Source: Sphingobacterium multivorum (GTDB lineage Bacteria; Bacteroidota; Bacteroidia; Sphingobacteriales; Sphingobacteriaceae). Taken from it: a stretch of 64,000 nucleotides of DNA. The stretch spans positions 372,001-436,000 of the forward strand of contig NZ_UAUU01000002.1 of NCBI RefSeq assembly GCF_900457465.1, read 5' to 3'. The notes beneath the pieces are model-generated. The model worked only from the letters and a program-made list of their open reading frames with translations, was not told the DNA's origin and searched no databases. The stretch's first letter is position 1. Each line of letters begins with the position of its first letter. Made by a program: the position numbers and the translations under genes. Positions 56,405 through 64,000 of the stretch are shown here, in pieces.

Positions 56405-56441
56405 AAAAAAAGAAAATCCGATACACAGAAGTGCACCGGAT
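56405..56441 (-). terminator. intrinsic terminator of the minus-strand susD
   Basis: An eleven-base stem with two mismatches (56416-56426 with 56431-56441) and a four-base loop is followed on the minus strand by a T-rich run. It lies 29 bases after the susD stop. Confidence 0.6.
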
Positions 56442-56470
56442 CTCTTCAATAACAAACCAACAAAAACATA

Positions 56471-57964
56471 CTAAAGATTCGGATTTCGCACCGTCTCTTC
56501 GTATGGTATAGCAAACAAATAATAAGGACTGTTTTCTACAAAATTAGAACCATCAGGAAATTTAATAATCCGGTGCCCTTGACCATTAACCAGCTTAGGC
56601 TTACCGTCTGCACCCACAATTTCTACTTGAATAGGTTTTCCCTCAGCATCAAGATAGGATTTACGCACAACCTTTCCCTGAGTCCGAAGAATATCCGACA
56701 AAGCAAATCCTTCACCCCAAAGTTCCTTGCGTCTTTCAACAAGAATGGCAGCAATTAATTGTCCATTATCATTTCCTGAAAACAGCTTAGCGTTTCTAGC
56801 CGTCCGTAATTTATTCAGCGCTGCTACCGCTTTATCGTTTTCACCAGCTCTTGCATAACCTTCAGCCGCAATCAAAACCATTTCAGAAGCACGCATGTAT
56901 ACAATATCTCCAATTAAATTGGACTTAAACTTAAACTTCTTATACCGTAGGAAACCTTCCCGACCAGGTAAATTATCCCATTCAAATAAAGCGTAACGCA
57001 CATCACTGGTATCGAATAAATCTTTAAAATAAGGATCGGCCATAAAACTATAGTAATAAGATCCAGCTGACGACACATCCAAATAATGAAATGTATAACT
57101 TGCCACATTTTGCTCGTTAGTCTGCTGATGTCCCCAAATCCACTCGCTATTTCCAAGATCATTAAAACCTGCCTGATAATCTGACGGAGTCATTAAATTA
57201 TACTTCTGAGCTGCTTTTTCAGCATATTCAGCGGCTAGCTTCCATTCGCCTACCTGCAAATAGGTTCTCGCAAGCAGACCATACACGACATCCGCATTGA
57301 TTTCGTATTTATCCGCTCTACTAGCAGAAGCCAACAAGCTTTCACTGTCTTTGAGATCTTTCAAGATAAGTTCATACACTTCTTCCTGTGTTGACCTTGA
57401 TTTTCCTTCAGTCGACAATGTACTGGGTTCGGTATAGATCGGAACAGACTTGGCATTTTTATCTTTCAGATAACTGAACTGGTAAAAAGTCGCCAGGTTT
57501 AGATAAGAAAACGCGCGCAATGCTTTCGCTCTTCCCTTCAATACATTCTTGGTTTCGACAGATCCCTCAGCTCCATCCACTTTCGCGATCACATTATTCA
57601 TATTATCGATCACTTTATACAGCATTATCCAAAAAGAATTAACGCGATTAGAACGATTGTTTGTTAATTCGGTAAATGCATACGCATCGCGATAACCATA
57701 TTTGGTCGTCACCGCAACATCACTTCCCATTGCATCACTTGTACGCATTACCGCCGTATAACCTGGATTGGCATAAGTAAAATAGGTATCATTTAAATAC
57801 CTCCAGGTACCATTGATCACCGTAGCAACATTGTCGGTATTTTTAAACACTTCACCTTCCGGCACAGAAGTGGTCGGATCCAACTCAAGCGCATCCTTAC
57901 ATGATGCATTCACTAGAGAGAGCGCCAATATGATATATATAATTTTTAGTTTCATGATTTTCAT
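56471..57964 (-). CDS. SusD/RagB family lipoprotein
   Basis: A 497-residue outer membrane lipoprotein with lipobox NASC (Cys22). The N-terminal region LELDPTTSVPEGEVFKNTDN and the C-terminal IPYEETVRNPNL are SusD hallmarks. It should bind a glycan or other nutrient with the SusC encoded 27 bases upstream. Two ATGs nine bases apart are possible starts. No enzyme gene is adjacent, so the substrate is unknown. Confidence 0.92.
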   Translation of the reverse strand: MKIMKLKIIYIILALSLVNASCKDALELDPTTSVPEGEVFKNTDNVATVINGTWRYLNDTYFTYANPGYTAVMRTSDAMGSDVAVTTKYGYRDAYAFTELTNNRSNRVNSFWIMLYKVIDNMNNVIAKVDGAEGSVETKNVLKGRAKALRAFSYLNLATFYQFSYLKDKNAKSVPIYTEPSTLSTEGKSRSTQEEVYELILKDLKDSESLLASASRADKYEINADVVYGLLARTYLQVGEWKLAAEYAEKAAQKYNLMTPSDYQAGFNDLGNSEWIWGHQQTNEQNVASYTFHYLDVSSAGSYYYSFMADPYFKDLFDTSDVRYALFEWDNLPGREGFLRYKKFKFKSNLIGDIVYMRASEMVLIAAEGYARAGENDKAVAALNKLRTARNAKLFSGNDNGQLIAAILVERRKELWGEGFALSDILRTQGKVVRKSYLDAEGKPIQVEIVGADGKPKLVNGQGHRIIKFPDGSNFVENSPYYLFAIPYEETVRNPNL

Positions 57965-57991
57965 TTAAATTCTCAGATTAACAATAAGGCA

Positions 57992-60900
57992 TTAAAAAAC
58001 AAGCTGAATACCACCAGAGATTGTTCGCATTGCCGGATAGCGAAAATAGGTCGCCCCATTCACCGTCTGTTCTGGATCCATTCCTTGATGACCATAAAAT
58101 GTCAATAGATTTTCGGCAGTTGCAAAGACACGAAGTTTTTCTACACCTATCCGCTTCAATAAATCCGAAGGTAATCTATAGCCCAAACTCACATTTTTAA
58201 GGCGTGCATAAGTGCCACTGTAAAGAAAACGTGTGGACGAAGAAGTCCAATTCAAGTTATCTGTTGTCAATTTAGGCACATCGGTCTGCGTATGCTCAGG
58301 CGTCCAGCGCTCGAGGATCTCCTTGGACCAAGCACGTCCCGGATTATTACCGCTATGCATAAGCTGAATATAATCGTTATCTAATATCTGTCCACCCAAA
58401 CTAAAACTCAACAAAGCAGACAAATCAAAATTTTTGTAAGTGAAACTGTTTTGAATCCCACCGACAAGATCTGGCAATGAAGTCCCGGCAATAAAATTAC
58501 CGGCCTTACTGTATTCCGAAGTTTTTTCACCTGTTTTATTACCGTCCTTATCAGCGGTATACCATTGAGGCAGACCGTTATCTGGATTTACTCCAGCCCA
58601 TTCCGGCAGATAAAAATCATAGATACTTCCGCCTACACGCAAAAGCTTATTCCCCGTAATGATCGGTTTGTTATCTTTTGGCAAAGCTGTAATCTTGTTT
58701 TTGTAATGCGAAAGATTGACGTCTAAATTCCATTTAAAATTTTCATTTCGAACCGGGACAGTACGAATATCCACGTCGATACCGGTATTTTTCAGCGCTC
58801 CAATATTTGCATCATAGCCCGTATAGCCTGTTGAATAAGCCATCGGCATGGTGAACAGCAAATCCTTACTCCGACGGTTAAAGTACTCCACACTCAATGA
58901 AACCCGGTTTTCAAATGCAGATACATCGACACCTACGTTCAAATTGAGGTTCGACTCCCATTTTAGATCTGGTGTAGCCAACCTACCGGTATACGTTCCG
59001 CCTTTACCCAAACTATTTGCAATGGTATAAAGTCCTTTATAAGCATAATAGGTACCTAAATTATCGTTTCCTTGTCCACCATAACTTGCTCTTACCGTCA
59101 GCTGATCAATCGTTGTGTTATCCTTCAAAAATTCTTCCTGTTTCAGCTTCCAAGATCCACCCACAGACCAGAATGTTCCCCAACGTTTTGCTGGCGAAAA
59201 GCGCGACGAACCATCAGTACGTAACGAAGTCGATAAATAATATTTGTTATCATAATTATACTCCGCTCTTCCCAAGAAACTCAATAGCCTATACCCAGCA
59301 CTTGATCCCGTGAAGTTATTGAGTTGTGATGCCGCAGCAGGTTCATCAAAGTAAGGGAGCACAAATTGCTGTCTGCTACCGTTGATATTGCTACTATTAA
59401 AATCATAGTATTCCTGACCGGCCAATACATTGAGGTAATGTAAGCCAAACTGCTTCTCATAAGTCAATAAATTGTTCCAGGTCTGCGCTACGGTACGCAC
59501 ATTTGAACGATAAACATACCCGCCCGTATTCACACCGTCTCCCAACAAAGGATTGGTATAGTCGTGTGTATTCCCGTTGATATAATCAACATTATATGTC
59601 GACTTAAATTTTAAATTTTTGGAAAACAACACTTCCAGATAAGTCCGGGCAGATAGATTTTCCCGACGGATATCATTTCTGTCCAAAGGAAGAGAAGCAG
59701 CTAAATTATTACGTGGTGTTGCACCACTTGGACGATATTCTCCAAAATCGTAAATCTTATTTCCGGCTCCATCAAGCACAAATGAACCATCCGCATTGCG
59801 CTCATAGTATGGATAAAAAGATGGCACCAGTCTCGTAAAATTTATAATGTTTGCCGTATTGCTGTCCTCAGACTGCGGATATTTTTGTTGTGTACTGCTA
59901 CCACCTATATTGAGACCGACATTTAACCAGGATTTCACTTTGCTGTCAAGATTTGCGCGCAGGTTGTACCTTTTAAATCCAGATTCAATCGCTATCCCCT
60001 GATCGTTCAGATAACCACCCGAAATATAATAGGTGCTTTTGGCACTACCACCACTAAACCCTAGATCTGCTTGTGTACGCACTCCCGTACGTTGCAATAC
60101 GTCGGTCCATGGATCATCCCATAGTGTCTTAGCTCCGGCAACCAACTTACCATCTACTCCGACCGGCTGCGGGTATTGACTGCCATACGGATTGATATTT
60201 AAATCTGTCAATACGGTCTTACTTGCGTTGGACGCCGCTTGCTCTGCTGTAAGGCCATTTGACAGGTTTTTGTTTCTCAAAGCTTCCCAATAGAGCTGAA
60301 AATATTCATCGGTCGATACCTGGTCATAGTCACGAACTGCACGGGTTGAATAGCCCTGTGTAAAATTGAGATTAATCTTGGTGTTGTCGGAAGACACACC
60401 AGACTTAGTAGTAATAATAATCACACCATTCGCCCCTCTGGATCCGTAAAGTGCACTTGATGCTGCATCTTTTAAAACAGAGATAGACTGAATGTCATTC
60501 GGATTGATGGAGTTAATATCCCCGGCATAAGGACTACCATCCAACACGATCAGAGGTGAACTGGAGGCATTAATGGAGCCGATACCCCTAATACGGATGG
60601 CTGCTTCAGTACCTGGCTGTCCCGAGGACGCTACGGACTGTAAGCCCGGTACCTGTCCCTCCAGGGCCTTCGTAATATTTGATACCTGTCTATTTTCAAT
60701 AGCTTTGCTGCTCACCGTACTGACCGACCCCGTTATGTTTGTACGTTTGGCAGTACCGTAAGCCACCACCACCACTTCTTCCAGATCTGTACTGGAGGGT
60801 TTCAAGGACAATGTTAAGTTTGTACTTGTTGCTTTTAGCTGTTGAGATTCATAACCTACAAAGGAAAATTCCAATACAGGTAATACGTCACCTGTGACAT

Positions 60901-61102
60901 TGATTGTAAACTCTCCTTTTGAATTCGTTAAGGTTCCTTGATTTTGCCCCGAAATGCGAACATTTACTCCAGGAAGTAGGTGACCGGTTTTGGCATCAAC
61001 AACTTTTCCTTGTATAGCCCGCTGCTGAGCATACAACCTGTTCATATTGACACCTGATAATGCTATCGCAGCAATAGGAATGTATTTAAGTTTTGCGTAC
61101 AT
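57992..61102 (-). CDS. SusC/RagA family TonB-linked outer membrane protein
   Basis: A 1036-residue transporter. A signal peptide ends at LYAQ. The CarboxypepD_reg-like domain (about 28-110) leads to VVVVAYGTAKRTNITGSVSTVSS and the plug with VLKDAASSALYGSRGANGVI, the SusC signature. The barrel ends with IQLVF. It forms an operon with the SusD downstream. Its promoter region has a -7 box between two related dyads (61168-61248), so regulation is probably tight. Substrate unknown. Confidence 0.93.
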   Translation of the reverse strand: MYAKLKYIPIAAIALSGVNMNRLYAQQRAIQGKVVDAKTGHLLPGVNVRISGQNQGTLTNSKGEFTINVTGDVLPVLEFSFVGYESQQLKATSTNLTLSLKPSSTDLEEVVVVAYGTAKRTNITGSVSTVSSKAIENRQVSNITKALEGQVPGLQSVASSGQPGTEAAIRIRGIGSINASSSPLIVLDGSPYAGDINSINPNDIQSISVLKDAASSALYGSRGANGVIIITTKSGVSSDNTKINLNFTQGYSTRAVRDYDQVSTDEYFQLYWEALRNKNLSNGLTAEQAASNASKTVLTDLNINPYGSQYPQPVGVDGKLVAGAKTLWDDPWTDVLQRTGVRTQADLGFSGGSAKSTYYISGGYLNDQGIAIESGFKRYNLRANLDSKVKSWLNVGLNIGGSSTQQKYPQSEDSNTANIINFTRLVPSFYPYYERNADGSFVLDGAGNKIYDFGEYRPSGATPRNNLAASLPLDRNDIRRENLSARTYLEVLFSKNLKFKSTYNVDYINGNTHDYTNPLLGDGVNTGGYVYRSNVRTVAQTWNNLLTYEKQFGLHYLNVLAGQEYYDFNSSNINGSRQQFVLPYFDEPAAASQLNNFTGSSAGYRLLSFLGRAEYNYDNKYYLSTSLRTDGSSRFSPAKRWGTFWSVGGSWKLKQEEFLKDNTTIDQLTVRASYGGQGNDNLGTYYAYKGLYTIANSLGKGGTYTGRLATPDLKWESNLNLNVGVDVSAFENRVSLSVEYFNRRSKDLLFTMPMAYSTGYTGYDANIGALKNTGIDVDIRTVPVRNENFKWNLDVNLSHYKNKITALPKDNKPIITGNKLLRVGGSIYDFYLPEWAGVNPDNGLPQWYTADKDGNKTGEKTSEYSKAGNFIAGTSLPDLVGGIQNSFTYKNFDLSALLSFSLGGQILDNDYIQLMHSGNNPGRAWSKEILERWTPEHTQTDVPKLTTDNLNWTSSSTRFLYSGTYARLKNVSLGYRLPSDLLKRIGVEKLRVFATAENLLTFYGHQGMDPEQTVNGATYFRYPAMRTISGGIQLVF

Positions 61103-61167
61103 CGTAAGAATGCTTTACTAAATAAGTTAAGTGTGATTAAATACAAAAAACACAGTGGCTCCTTGCA

Positions 61168-61206
61168 TTCCAATAAAATCTACTGAATAAGTAGTTTTTA
61201 TTGGAA
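61168..61206. promoter_or_regulatory. dyad 1 at the susC transcription start
   Basis: Arms of 17 bases (61168-61184 with 61190-61206, one mismatch) enclose the loop GAATA. It lies at the expected 5' end of the susC transcript and can form a hairpin there. Confidence 0.6.
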
Positions 61207-61208
61207 CG

Positions 61209-61216
61209 CAAATATA
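61209..61216 (-). promoter_or_regulatory. -7 box of the third susC
   Basis: On the minus strand this reads TATATTTG, an exact match to TAnnTTTG, placed between the two dyads. Confidence 0.55.
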
Positions 61217-61217
61217 T

Positions 61218-61248
61218 AACAAAATCTATTGAATTAATAGATTTTGTT
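61218..61248. promoter_or_regulatory. dyad 2 upstream of the susC -7 box
   Basis: Perfect 13-base arms (61218-61230 with 61236-61248) enclose GAATT. It shares AAAATCTAyTGAAT with dyad 1, 46 bases apart, which suggests two binding sites for one regulator. Confidence 0.6.
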
Positions 61249-61332
61249 TCGCTAAAACACAAAACACTATAAATAAAGTACTTAAAATTAAAAACTAAGC
61301 TTATAAAAGTCATTTAGTAAGCTAACTTACTA

Positions 61333-62058
61333 TTATTGATCAAGCCATTTTTGAAACTTCGGAGATCGTTCCTCACTAACAATGACTACAATTCCCGCTG
61401 GAGTTGAGGGCATTAACGCTAATTTGATTCTATTTCGACTAATTTTTAACATGGATTGAATCGCATCTATTCGAACAAGAAATTTACGATTGATCTGGAA
61501 AAAAACTGTTGGATCTACCTGTGTAACGAGATGAGTGATGGTATCTTCAATAATATATGCAATTCCAGATCCTTTTTCTACAGCATACAACTCTTTGTCT
61601 TCTGCCATAAAATAAGCAATATCAGCAATGGCCAGCGACTTTAAAAAATTACCATATTTCACTAAAAAACGCTGTTTGAGCCGAGGTTCTACTTTAGGTA
61701 GTAGCGGTTCGATACGTTTCATGACCTCAGTCAACTCGTCGCTGTCGAAAGGTTTTAACAAATAGGCATACCCTCTATTTTGGAAGGCCTCCAAGGCATA
61801 TTGTTCGTAAGCCGTCGTAAAAATAAGCGGCACATCGATAGATACCTGCTTAAAAATTTCAAAGCTCAGCCCATCCATCAGGTGGATATCCATAAAAATC
61901 AGATCGAATTGATTTCTATTGATTGTCACCACCGCTTCCTGAACCTCTTTTGCATTGGTAAAGGTCAGTTCACTTTCTCCATAGCGCGCAGTTAACATCT
62001 CCTTTAAGCCTACAAAAGCCCAGTCTTCGTCTTCGACAATCAGTATTTTCCATCCCAT
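61333..62058 (-). CDS. LytTR-type response regulator, orphan
   Basis: A 241-residue response regulator. The receiver domain (about 1-120) has acidic residues D10/E11, the phosphorylated D57 in FMDIHLMDG, T81/T82 and K102 in LLKPF. The LytTR DNA-binding domain (about 130-235) contains FFQINRKFLVRIDAI. LytTR regulators in Bacteroidota usually sit beside a histidine kinase of the LytS/His_kinase type; none is here. It lies between two susCD pairs, so it may control one of them. A weak hairpin follows its stop. Confidence 0.9.
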   Translation of the reverse strand: MGWKILIVEDEDWAFVGLKEMLTARYGESELTFTNAKEVQEAVVTINRNQFDLIFMDIHLMDGLSFEIFKQVSIDVPLIFTTAYEQYALEAFQNRGYAYLLKPFDSDELTEVMKRIEPLLPKVEPRLKQRFLVKYGNFLKSLAIADIAYFMAEDKELYAVEKGSGIAYIIEDTITHLVTQVDPTVFFQINRKFLVRIDAIQSMLKISRNRIKLALMPSTPAGIVVIVSEERSPKFQKWLDQ

Positions 62059-62072
62059 GGGTTGAATGTAAT

Positions 62073-62104
62073 AAAAAATCCATTTCCTAAAAAGAAAATG
62101 GATT
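62073..62104 (-). terminator. terminator after the fourth susD
   Basis: A nine-base perfect stem (62077-62085 with 62096-62104) is followed on the minus strand by a T-run. It lies between the susD gene and the response regulator and leaves little room for a promoter of the latter. Confidence 0.65.
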
Positions 62105-62131
62105 AATATATATAGGATTTAAAAAAATAGA

Positions 62132-63451
62132 TTATTTCAACAGATCGGGATTATTATTGATTGCTTCCTGTGGATAACGTATCACATAACGAGGATCGTT
62201 CTGCTGCAGTGTTACCGTTCTGCCGAAACTACTGTGTGTGATCGCCGGTCTTGTCGTCCGTTTTAGATCATACCACCGTAATCCCTCTAGCGCCAGTTCA
62301 CGCTTGCGTTCCAGCAGAACCGCATCTAGCAATTGCTCCTTTGACAAACCTGCGTCAGCCTTAGTTTCTTTGGCATAGGCATCTGCGGTAAATCTGTTTT
62401 TCTTTAAAGCAGACAGATATTTTAATGCTTCTGCTGTATTTCCCAGACGAACATAACATTCGGCCAACGTCAAATAAAGATCAGCATTTCTAAAACTCAC
62501 ATTAAAACGGTTGTCCCCACCTTTGAGGGATACATAATCGCCCCCACTTTTTTGGAAGTAACGACCTTTTCTCAAATCGCCTGCAGAATAACTGTCTAAC
62601 AAGGCCGGTGAAATAAAGGAACTTGTACGTACTCCAGGAACAGATACTTTTTCCAAAGCCATAATCATCTCCGCTGATTCAAAATCATTCGGAAGTAGGC
62701 TTCCAGCAGCATTGAGATCAACCAATTTGTCATTTATAACCAAAGCTTTTTTAGCGGCATCAATTGCTTCTTGCCACTCACCGCGATATAAATGAACGCG
62801 TGAGGCCATGGCAAAAGCAGCGCGTTTGCTAAAGCGATAATTAACACCTTTTGCCTGATCATCCACAGTCAGTAAAGCTGTCCCTTTTCCCATATCAGCC
62901 AGGATCTGCGCATAAGACTCTCCAATGGTCACAGGTACAAAACGTTGTTCCAGGTCAATCTTTGTCGATAAAGGAACGCCCCGAAGCCCTGCATTACTCG
63001 CCGAATAGACCTCGCTGTAGAGATTTAATAACTCAAAATGAGCATAAGCACGCATCAGATAAGCTTCTCCTTTGATTTGGTCCACTGCTGCATTGCTAGC
63101 CAACTTTTCATCGATTGTACTAATGACCTGATTGGTATAAAAAATACTACTATAAAATGTCAGATAGGGATAAGCAATTGTTGTCGGATCAGGATTTTGA
63201 TCGTTCCAAAGATAAATATCTTTGGTTCTAGCGGCATCAGTCGAACTTTCATCCAACAATAGCTCATCTGTCCGCAAGGACAAATAGGACTTATGTGCAG
63301 GAAAGTTTGCATAACTGCTTGTCATTAAACCTCTAAAATCACTTTCCGAAGTAGGGATAACCGTCCCTACCGGTTTTATATCTAAATATTTATCGCAGGA
63401 ATTCAATGCACTGGCTGCCATGATCATTCCAAAATAAACTATCTTTTTCAT
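62132..63451 (-). CDS. SusD/RagB family lipoprotein
   Basis: A 439-residue outer membrane lipoprotein with lipobox LNSC and the following CDKYLDIKPVGTVIPTSESDF, a typical SusD start. The C-terminal part has LDAVLLERKRELALEGLRWYDLKR, common in this family. The preferred start gives MKKIVYFG; a start twelve bases upstream is possible. It follows the SusC gene cut by the window edge by 21 bases and pairs with it. The substrate is unknown. Confidence 0.92.
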   Translation of the reverse strand: MKKIVYFGMIMAASALNSCDKYLDIKPVGTVIPTSESDFRGLMTSSYANFPAHKSYLSLRTDELLLDESSTDAARTKDIYLWNDQNPDPTTIAYPYLTFYSSIFYTNQVISTIDEKLASNAAVDQIKGEAYLMRAYAHFELLNLYSEVYSASNAGLRGVPLSTKIDLEQRFVPVTIGESYAQILADMGKGTALLTVDDQAKGVNYRFSKRAAFAMASRVHLYRGEWQEAIDAAKKALVINDKLVDLNAAGSLLPNDFESAEMIMALEKVSVPGVRTSSFISPALLDSYSAGDLRKGRYFQKSGGDYVSLKGGDNRFNVSFRNADLYLTLAECYVRLGNTAEALKYLSALKKNRFTADAYAKETKADAGLSKEQLLDAVLLERKRELALEGLRWYDLKRTTRPAITHSSFGRTVTLQQNDPRYVIRYPQEAINNNPDLLK

Positions 63452-63472
63452 GTTATAAATCAATTAAAAGAA

Positions 63473-64000
63473 TTAAAAACTCGCTGACAGACCGAAGGCA
63501 AAAGACTTGCTGATCGGTTGTGCATAATAATTACCGTAAGTTTCAGGATCAAAATATCCGTCATAATTTGCTCCAAAGACAAATAGGTTACGTCCTTCTA
63601 CATTCACGCGTAAATTGCTTGTACCAATTTTTTTACTTAATGCAGCAGGGAGTGTATAACCTAAACGAATGCTATTGATGCGGACATAGCTCATTTTCTT
63701 TGCCCAGATATCATAGAGATTGAATGATTTAATTGGATCATTGCTTTCCAACCAAGCATAGGCCATCCAGCGATCATTGAATTCAGAACTTATGCTTCCC
63801 AAAGCAGGCATATTACCACCCTCTTGCAGTGCCTTCAAAAGATCTGTTGTATAATTCTGACCACGGTCTACCAGAGCCGGATTATAAGTCGGTGTACGGC
63901 TTACCCAACGCTCCAAATTAAACACAGCAGAAATTGCGAGATCAAAATTAGCATAACGGAAACGGTTGGTCATTCCGCCGATAAACTTCGGATCTTTACT
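63473..64000 (-). CDS. SusC/RagA family protein, C-terminal part (cut by window edge)
   Basis: Only the last 175 residues are present; the reading frame is open to the window end. The sequence is a typical SusC barrel end: KFIGGMTNRFRYANFDLAI, LYDIWAKKMSYVRINSIRLGYTLPA and the terminal FAFGLSASF. It should be the partner of the SusD 21 bases downstream. Confidence 0.88.
   Translation of the reverse strand, partial: SKDPKFIGGMTNRFRYANFDLAISAVFNLERWVSRTPTYNPALVDRGQNYTTDLLKALQEGGNMPALGSISSEFNDRWMAYAWLESNDPIKSFNLYDIWAKKMSYVRINSIRLGYTLPAALSKKIGTSNLRVNVEGRNLFVFGANYDGYFDPETYGNYYAQPISKSFAFGLSASF

Noticed and set aside
61218..61248. LytTR binding site for the adjacent response regulator
   Set aside because: LytTR proteins bind direct repeats; these are long perfect dyads, so a different type of regulator is more likely.
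1..64000. CRISPR array, prophage or insertion sequence
   Set aside because: No regularly spaced repeat arrays, transposase, integrase or phage structural genes were found in any frame.

Overview
The window reads as chromosomal DNA of a Bacteroidota bacterium, most likely a Sphingobacterium or close Sphingobacteriaceae relative. The evidence is five SusC/SusD pairs or parts of pairs, TonB-dependent receptors with carboxypeptidase-like N-termini, many signal peptides ending in AQ, start regions without Shine-Dalgarno motifs, and promoters of the Bacteroidota type (-7 TAnnTTTG, -33 TTG). This is an inference from gene content, not a database match.

Region 1 (1-19.3 kb) is mostly core genome. 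It holds trigger factor, tRNA-Leu(TAG), a small operator-flanked module (membrane protein, winged-helix regulator, Coq4-like protein, CreD), an S9 peptidase, an envelope cluster (MlaD-like protein, cell-wall amidase, LptD-like protein), cinA, a 2-oxo acid dehydrogenase E2, a MATE pump, tatA and tex. Region 2 (19.3-24.2 kb) has two small uncharacterised genes, an 800-base gene-free stretch with a terminator, tandem repeats and a CRP-like palindrome, a serine beta-lactamase-like hydrolase, and a GH16 glucanase lipoprotein.

Region 3 (24.2-42.0 kb) is the best-defined system: a sialic-acid utilisation locus. Nine genes on the minus strand run susC, susD, nanA lyase, nanM mutarotase, nanT transporter, a double esterase nanS, an AGE-family epimerase, a GH20 hexosaminidase and a GH33 sialidase. 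A divergent GntR/FadR-type regulator and a sulfatase lie on the plus strand. Four near-identical 13-base palindromes (consensus TATGTAnTACATA) sit at the susC promoter, the regulator promoter and start, and upstream of the sulfatase. This suggests one regulon that desulfates, deacetylates and desialylates host-type glycans, imports the products and converts Neu5Ac to GlcNAc. The ManNAc/GlcNAc kinase and NagA/NagB are not in the window.

Region 4 (42.0-64.0 kb) carries further outer-membrane uptake genes: an outer-membrane beta-barrel receptor, a zinc-ribbon membrane protein, a frameshifted SusC/SusD pair, a TPR protein, a glycerophosphodiesterase, a siderophore receptor with a frameshifted PepSY membrane protein, a complete SusC/SusD pair behind a double-dyad promoter, an orphan LytTR response regulator, and a further SusD with a SusC cut by the window edge.

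Four genes (creD, one susC, its susD, the pepSY gene) are each broken by a single-base change in a short homopolymer. This pattern needs read-level checking before any is called a pseudogene. I did not find a clearly unprecedented system. The most testable new points are the shared GntR operator linking the sulfatase to the nan locus, the paired operators of the creD module, and the two related dyads around the susC promoter near 61.2 kb.
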